From contig PAYW01000016.1 of assembly GCA_002715425.1 (NCBI GenBank), positions 1 to 18,680 on the forward strand: a DNA stretch of 18,680 nt, given 5' to 3'. A model generated the notes under the pieces. That model was not told where the DNA came from, did no database searches, and worked only from the letters and a program-made list of their open reading frames with translations. This document shows, piece by piece, positions 14,548-18,680 of this stretch. The first letter of the stretch is position 1. Every line of letters begins with the position of its first letter. The DNA comes from Actinomycetota bacterium (GTDB lineage Bacteria > Actinomycetota > Acidimicrobiia > Acidimicrobiales > UBA8592). The position numbers were made by a program, and so were the translations under genes.

Positions 14548-15714
14548 TTAGTCGCTCCTAAGTGCTCGGCTTGCACCTGCCATGAGCATTGCGCCTATTA
14601 ATGTGGAGCAAAATGCCAGTACCCAAGCTAGTTCGAACCCCGAGTTATCAACAACAATTCCAAAGCCAAGCGGTGCGACCATAGCTCCAACGCGAATACT
14701 GGTTTGTAGTGTTGCTGTTGCAGCACCAGGGTCATCTGGGTGTTGTTCTATGACGCCAAGAAGAAGTAAGCCAGGCCATGCCCAACCGATACCGAAAGAA
14801 ATCAGTGATCCAAGGAGGATACTTGCCTTGGTTCCTATCGCTAAAAGAACAAATGCTGCTGACCCGAAAGTAAGTAGCATGGAAACTGCCTTGAATCTAT
14901 CGAATTCAAACCTGTCAGCAAGGAATCCCCAGCTTAGGCGCGCCACGATCATAATTAGCCCTCCTATTCCAAGGATCAACCCAGCTGAGCTTTCGCTGTA
15001 GCCGGCTTCTTCCGCAGCTGTAGTAAGAAATCCAGCCATTGTTACAACAGCTGCAGCCGAAAAAGCGCCTGCAATCGATGCGACTCGTAGGTGGCGATAG
15101 CGCCACATATCACGCCTAGAAGGGAAAGTCCCAGATTTAGTGACAGCTATCTTAGGTATTAACAGCCATGCTGGGAAAGCAAGCGCAGCGAGTATAAGGA
15201 ATGTTCCTTCCCACCCTACCGAAGAGCCAAGAACTGGAACTGCTAGCCCTGCAAGAGCAGTAGAGAATGGGACTGCTGACTGTTTAGTAGCCATGGCAAT
15301 CCCCTGGCGAGGCTGCTCTATTCCATTAGAGATCAAAGTGTTAGTGGCAGGCTGAATTAGTCCCTCACCAACTCGGTTTAAGCCGATGCATAACAGAAGT
15401 ACAATATAGGTCTGTGCGACAGTGCCTACTAGAAGGGAAGAAATAGCAGCTATAGAAATACCAGCTCTAATAATCAGCTGCGGACCTCTGCGATCAGCTA
15501 TCCCTCCACCCGTTTGCATAATAACGCTGGAGATTAAGTACCCAAAAGTAAGTAGCGCTCCTAGTTCTGTATCGCCAAAATTTAAGTCTTCCTTTATTTG
15601 CGGCGCAAACGAACCAACTAAGAATCCAGGCAGTGCCACGATTGTGATTGCTGCTGCTGCCGCACTGGTTGGACGCCAGAATGGATGACGAGTTGAATTA
15701 CTGTTATTAGCCAC
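14548..15714 (-). CDS. Major facilitator superfamily transporter
   Basis: Secondary transporter of 388 residues with about 12 hydrophobic segments. After TM2 it has the MFS motif A form GGIADRRGPQ, and a related GFLADRFEFDRF follows TM8. The basic central loop (PSRRDMWRYRHLR) lies around residues 197-210. The substrate cannot be read from sequence. Start: GTG at 15714, with AGTAGG a few bases further upstream; no better start is seen. It is divergent from pncB, and the 31-bp palindrome in the shared spacer ends 43 bases before its start, so it may be controlled together with the NAD salvage operon. A niacin-type substrate is a hypothesis based only on this context. Confidence 0.85.
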   Translation of the reverse strand: MANNSNSTRHPFWRPTSAAAAAITIVALPGFLVGSFAPQIKEDLNFGDTELGALLTFGYLISSVIMQTGGGIADRRGPQLIIRAGISIAAISSLLVGTVAQTYIVLLLCIGLNRVGEGLIQPATNTLISNGIEQPRQGIAMATKQSAVPFSTALAGLAVPVLGSSVGWEGTFLILAALAFPAWLLIPKIAVTKSGTFPSRRDMWRYRHLRVASIAGAFSAAAVVTMAGFLTTAAEEAGYSESSAGLILGIGGLIMIVARLSWGFLADRFEFDRFKAVSMLLTFGSAAFVLLAIGTKASILLGSLISFGIGWAWPGLLLLGVIEQHPDDPGAATATLQTSIRVGAMVAPLGFGIVVDNSGFELAWVLAFCSTLIGAMLMAGASRALRSD

Positions 15715-15757
15715 CCTACGAACCTACTTGTCTATGGGCGTTACAGCGAAGTCATTG

Positions 15758-15788
15758 ACTATTAATAGTCATTATGACTATTAATAGT
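15758..15788. promoter_or_regulatory. Perfect 31-bp palindrome, candidate NrtR operator for pncB and the divergent MFS gene
   Basis: The arm ACTATTAATAGTCAT (15758-15772) is mirrored exactly by ATGACTATTAATAGT (15774-15788) around T15773. Each half contains its own small palindrome ACTATTAATAGT, so the element also reads as two direct copies 19 bases apart, about two helical turns. It lies just upstream of a likely pncB -10 and 43 bases from the MFS start. The operon ends with a predicted NrtR repressor, which makes autoregulation through this site likely. I do not claim a match to a published consensus. Confidence 0.75.
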
Positions 15789-15796
15789 GGTATATT
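15788..15796 (+). promoter_or_regulatory. Candidate extended -10 of the pncB operon
   Basis: TGGTATATT fits an extended -10 (TGN plus TATATT) directly abutting the palindrome, so a bound repressor would block RNA polymerase. Transcription would begin near 15803, leaving a leader of about 20 bases with no clear Shine-Dalgarno before ATG at 15824. Confidence 0.4.
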
Positions 15797-15823
15797 TATC
15801 GTTATTAACTGCTGGTACTCATC

Positions 15824-17170
15824 ATGGAGAAGTTACCTTTGCCAACCTCTACTGCATTCCTAACTGACCACTATGAATTGACAATGTTAGACGCCCTCGT
15901 TCAATCAGGGAACGTTGACAATAGATCTGTCTTTGAAGTCTTTGTTCGAGAGCTACCTTTAGGTGTCCCTTTCGGGGTCTTTGCTGGGAGTGGTACACTC
16001 GCAGAGAGTATTAAGAAATTCTCGTTCACCGACGGTCAGTTAAATTTTCTAAGCTCGAAAAATCTTGTATCTGACGATACTGTCAGATGGCTTTCGAAAT
16101 ATAACTTCAGTGGAGATATCCTTACTTATCGCGAAGGGGAACTGTATTTTCCCAATAGTCCTGTCATGACCATTGAGGGTGGACTCGGTGAAGTACTAGT
16201 ACTAGAGACTTTGATCCTTTCGATCCTTAACCATGCGTCATCTGTTGCTACAGCTGCAGCTCGTATCGCCGAGGCGGCAAATGGAAAATTAGTAATGGAA
16301 GCAGGCTCAAGGCGCATTCATCCGGAATCAGCCGTACATGCCGCGAGAGCGGCGTATCTTGGCGGCATTGATGCTACTTCGAACCTTGAAGCTGGTCTTC
16401 GATGGGGGATACCTACCATCGGAACAGCGTCTCATGCTTTCACACTTTCCTACTCGTCTGAATCTGAGGCATTTAATGCTCAGGAGGAGTTCATGGGTTC
16501 TAATTCAATTTTTCTTGTAGATACCTATGACATAGCCCAAGGTATTCAAAACGCCGTAGAAGCAACAGGTGGGAAACTAAAAGGAATTCGTCTTGATTCG
16601 GGAGATTTGGAAACTGAGGCTTCGTTAGCTCGAGGCTTGCTAGATGAACTTGGAGCAAACGAAGCACAAATTATGGTTTCAGGTGACCTTGATGAATATC
16701 GAATCCAAGAGCTTTGTGCTGCACCGATAGATGCTTTTGAATCAGGGCATAGACTTGTTACTGGATCAGGAGCACCTTCAGCGGGATTCGTATACAAGCT
16801 TGTAGAGATTGAAGATAATCTCAAAGCCAAAGGGCAAATGAGAGCTGTAGCGAAAACTTCAAAAGGGAAAGAATCAGTTGGTGGAAAGAAACATGCGAAA
16901 CGCCTGCTTTCAAATGAAGCTATTGCTATGGAGGAGATCCTTATTTCAGGCCCGGGCGCATTCGATGTCCCACTGAAAAAAAATGAAAGACACTTACAGG
17001 CTCCACTTTGTATTCGTGGAAACTTTGTAGATGACTGGGAGCTGGATAGGGCGCGGGAGCACCTTCAAATAACCATAGAAGAGGTCCCTAAAGAGATTCG
17101 TCTTCGGAAAGATGGACCGCCCGCGATCCCTACCAAAAATCTAAATGCAAATGAGGTCTCATGGGTATAA
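15824..17170 (+). CDS. pncB: Nicotinate phosphoribosyltransferase
   Basis: Joins nicotinate and PRPP to give nicotinate mononucleotide, the committed step of the Preiss-Handler NAD salvage route. The protein has 448 residues, normal for the actinobacterial form. Seen: the N-terminal LTDHYELTMLDA, VMEAGSRRIHPESAVHAARAAYLGGIDATSN (PRPP and base-binding region), GTASHAFTLSY with H204 in the place of the family's autophosphorylated histidine, GIRLDSGDL, and VSGDLDEYRI. The last ten bases overlap pncA (ATGGGTATAA), and the whole operon continues into nrtR. Expression is probably repressed through the palindrome immediately upstream when NAD is sufficient (inference from the NrtR neighbour). Confidence 0.95.
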   Translation: MEKLPLPTSTAFLTDHYELTMLDALVQSGNVDNRSVFEVFVRELPLGVPFGVFAGSGTLAESIKKFSFTDGQLNFLSSKNLVSDDTVRWLSKYNFSGDILTYREGELYFPNSPVMTIEGGLGEVLVLETLILSILNHASSVATAAARIAEAANGKLVMEAGSRRIHPESAVHAARAAYLGGIDATSNLEAGLRWGIPTIGTASHAFTLSYSSESEAFNAQEEFMGSNSIFLVDTYDIAQGIQNAVEATGGKLKGIRLDSGDLETEASLARGLLDELGANEAQIMVSGDLDEYRIQELCAAPIDAFESGHRLVTGSGAPSAGFVYKLVEIEDNLKAKGQMRAVAKTSKGKESVGGKKHAKRLLSNEAIAMEEILISGPGAFDVPLKKNERHLQAPLCIRGNFVDDWELDRAREHLQITIEEVPKEIRLRKDGPPAIPTKNLNANEVSWV

Positions 17171-17751
17171 AAACAGCGCTGCTAATTGTCGATGTTCAAC
17201 CAACGTTCTGTGAAGAGGGTTCTTTACCGGTTAGTGGAGGTAATCTCATTGCTAAAAAAATAGGTCATCTGCTTGGTGAATCTCATGAGTATGAGATGGT
17301 CGTGACTACACAAGATTGGCATATTGATCCAGGGGACCATTTCGGTGTTCAGCCAGACTTTGCAAATACTTGGCCTCGTCATGGTGTAGCTGGAACGCCT
17401 GAAGCGGAACTTCATCCTTCGCTCACTCCTGTACTGGATAAAATTAACGTCCAGGTAAAGAAAGGGCAATACGCCGCAGCGTACTCAGGCTTTGAAGGAA
17501 CGGATCAACATGGAACGTTTCTTCATGAAATTCTTTCTAAAGCAGGTATTCAACGAATTGAAACTGTTGGCTTGGCATTCGATTACTGCGTTAAGGAAAC
17601 AGCACTGGATGGAGTCAAATTAGGATATGAAGTTTTAGTTCTGAAGGCATTTACAGCTCCAGTTTCACTAGAAACAGCAGAGGCTGCCAAGGACGAACTT
17701 GAGCTAGCGGGTGTCAAGATCAATCAGGACTTTTCTAGAGTGGATTCGTAA
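17161..17751 (+). CDS. pncA: Nicotinamidase
   Basis: Hydrolyses nicotinamide to nicotinate and ammonia, feeding PncB. The protein has 196 residues and is close to M. tuberculosis PncA in motif content. The catalytic triad is D11 (LLIVDVQPTF), K101 (VKKGQYAAAYSGFEG) and C143 (GLAFDYCVKETA). The metal site is D52, H54 and H60 in TQDWHIDPGDHF plus H74 in WPRHGVAGTP, the same four-ligand pattern as D49/H51/H57/H71. GAGGT just before the ATG at 17161 may help initiation, and the overlap with pncB suggests coupling. Its stop (TAA) shares its last base with the nrtR start. Organisms with such an enzyme can activate pyrazinamide-type amides, a property of the family rather than something shown here. 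Confidence 0.96.
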   Translation: MGIKTALLIVDVQPTFCEEGSLPVSGGNLIAKKIGHLLGESHEYEMVVTTQDWHIDPGDHFGVQPDFANTWPRHGVAGTPEAELHPSLTPVLDKINVQVKKGQYAAAYSGFEGTDQHGTFLHEILSKAGIQRIETVGLAFDYCVKETALDGVKLGYEVLVLKAFTAPVSLETAEAAKDELELAGVKINQDFSRVDS

Positions 17752-18536
17752 TGACTAGCTCCGATGCAGATATAGACTTTGTTAAAAGTTACGATCCAAG
17801 TCGTTTCCCTCCAAATGCCGTCACAGCCGACGTTGTATTGCTAACAATCAGATCAGGGAGGCTTGCTGTTCTTCTCGTGGAGCGGGATAAACCCCCACAG
17901 CAGGGAAGTTGGGTTCTTCCAAGTGGGCACCTTGATCCACATGAATCAATTACTGAAACGGCTTTAAGAGAATTATCAGAAAAAACCGGGCTTTCTGCTG
18001 AGCCCGCCCACCTTGAGCAATTACATACATACTCAACCCCTGGGAGAGACGCTAGAGACCAGAAAATGAGAGTGACATCAGTAGCTTATTTAGCTTTTAT
18101 GCCTGACCCGGGTACACCTCGCGCAGGCGCTGGTGCTCGCTCTGCTCGCTTCTGGGCTGTTGATGATCTTCCTGAGTTCAATTCGTCGGCAGAGAGTAGT
18201 GAGGGCCCTGTGCTTGCGTTTGATCATTCTGAGATGCTTGCTGATGGCCTAGAAAGGGCGGCAGCAAAACTAGAATATACAACGCTTGCAACCGCTTTTG
18301 TAGATGAACAGTTTACGATCTCTGATCTAAGGCATGTCTATGAAGCGGTGTGGCGGAGCCAAATCGACCCAGCTAATTTCTCAAGAAAGGTAAAGGCAAC
18401 CCCTGGTTTTATTAAACCTACAGGAGGGAAACGAGCCACTGGTCGGGCTCCTGCTGGTTTATTTGTTAAAGGATTCGCTGAGATAATCTCACCTCCATTT
18501 TTTCGCCCGTCTATGCAGCAGGACGGAAGTGAATGA
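17751..18536 (+). CDS. nrtR: NrtR-type regulator of NAD metabolism (Nudix-like domain plus winged helix)
   Basis: Predicted transcriptional repressor of NAD biosynthesis, 261 residues. The N-terminal Nudix-like domain (about 20-150) contains a Nudix box from G59 to L81: GHLDPHES...RELSEKTGL. It keeps E65, R73, E74 and E77, but the second Glu of the usual EE pair is K78, so hydrolase activity may be weakened, as in many NrtR proteins that sense ADP-ribose. The C-terminal part (about 170-235: TLATAFVDEQFTISDLRHVYEAVW...NFSRKVKATPGFIKPTG) is the NrtR winged helix. The last gene of pncB-pncA-nrtR, it starts at the ATG in TAATG shared with the pncA stop. A plain Nudix hydrolase is the alternative, less likely given the winged helix and the palindrome. 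Confidence 0.9.
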   Translation: MTSSDADIDFVKSYDPSRFPPNAVTADVVLLTIRSGRLAVLLVERDKPPQQGSWVLPSGHLDPHESITETALRELSEKTGLSAEPAHLEQLHTYSTPGRDARDQKMRVTSVAYLAFMPDPGTPRAGAGARSARFWAVDDLPEFNSSAESSEGPVLAFDHSEMLADGLERAAAKLEYTTLATAFVDEQFTISDLRHVYEAVWRSQIDPANFSRKVKATPGFIKPTGGKRATGRAPAGLFVKGFAEIISPPFFRPSMQQDGSE

Positions 18537-18595
18537 GCTATTTCATTTCATAAAACGTAGTACGCAGGAAAACGGCAGATACCCTAATCCATGCT

Positions 18596-18680
18596 GCGCC
18601 GGTGGCGGAATTGGCAGACGCGCAGGGTTTAGGTCCCTGTGTCCATTAGGATGTGTGGGTTCAAGTCCCACCCGGCGCAC
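18596..18680 (+). tRNA. tRNA-Leu (anticodon UAG), 3' end cut by window edge
   Basis: The cloverleaf is clear: acceptor GCGCCGG pairs with CCGGCGC, the anticodon stem CAGGG/CCCTG (18623-18639) holds loop TTTAGGT with anticodon TAG (18630-18632), and the T arm is GTGGG-TTCAAGT-CCCAC. A long variable arm with a TCC/GGA stem confirms the class II leucine type. It reads CUA and possibly other CUN codons. Only the discriminator A and the first C of a possible CCA are inside the window. It lies 59 bases after nrtR; TACCCT at 18580-18585 is a possible -10. Confidence 0.95.

Overview
The window looks like chromosomal DNA from an actinobacterium, most likely an uncultured Acidimicrobiia-type lineage with moderate GC (clearly below Mycobacterium or Streptomyces). 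The evidence is a mycothiol-type (MDMPI) enzyme, a mec/cysM/murI/Rv1339-like/rph/rdgB gene order that parallels Mycobacterium tuberculosis Rv1334-Rv1341, a tmRNA tag ending in ALAA spelled almost as in mycobacteria, an actinobacterial-type P450, and several genes that appear to be transcribed without a leader. The taxonomic placement is inference; no 16S rRNA or ribosomal marker gene is present.

Layout. Positions 1-1250 hold the end of ftsE and all of ftsX (cell division ABC system). Positions 1444-7398 are an accessory block: a threonine aldolase coupled to an MDMPI-family protein (+), a nitroreductase (-), an unrecognised membrane-anchored cell-envelope protein (+), and a leaderless-looking cytochrome P450 plus aminoglycoside-phosphotransferase-fold kinase operon (-). 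Positions 7466-10054 contain ssrA (tmRNA, -), a 3-ketosteroid-dehydrogenase-like flavoprotein (+) and smpB (-). Positions 10134-14531 are a same-strand housekeeping block: Mec-like JAMM protease, CysM, glutamate racemase, Rv1339-like metallo-hydrolase, RNase PH and RdgB. A convergent MFS transporter (-) follows, then divergently the NAD salvage operon pncB-pncA-nrtR (+), and finally a tRNA-Leu(UAG) at the right edge.

How the genes work together. SmpB and tmRNA are partners in ribosome rescue; in many actinobacteria they sit just behind ftsEX, and here that cluster appears to have been opened by catabolic genes. Mec and CysM are partners in the CysO-dependent cysteine pathway, but the cysO gene normally between them is missing here. 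PncA makes nicotinate, PncB turns it into NaMN, and the Nudix-like NrtR protein is the likely repressor. A perfect 31-bp palindrome in front of pncB, shared with the divergent MFS gene, is the likely operator and is the most striking non-coding element in the window.

No stretch longer than 300 bases lacks a gene. The largest gap is 1251-1443 (193 bases), where I see only a weak promoter-like element next to the threonine aldolase start. I see no insertion sequence, CRISPR array, prophage gene or replication origin.
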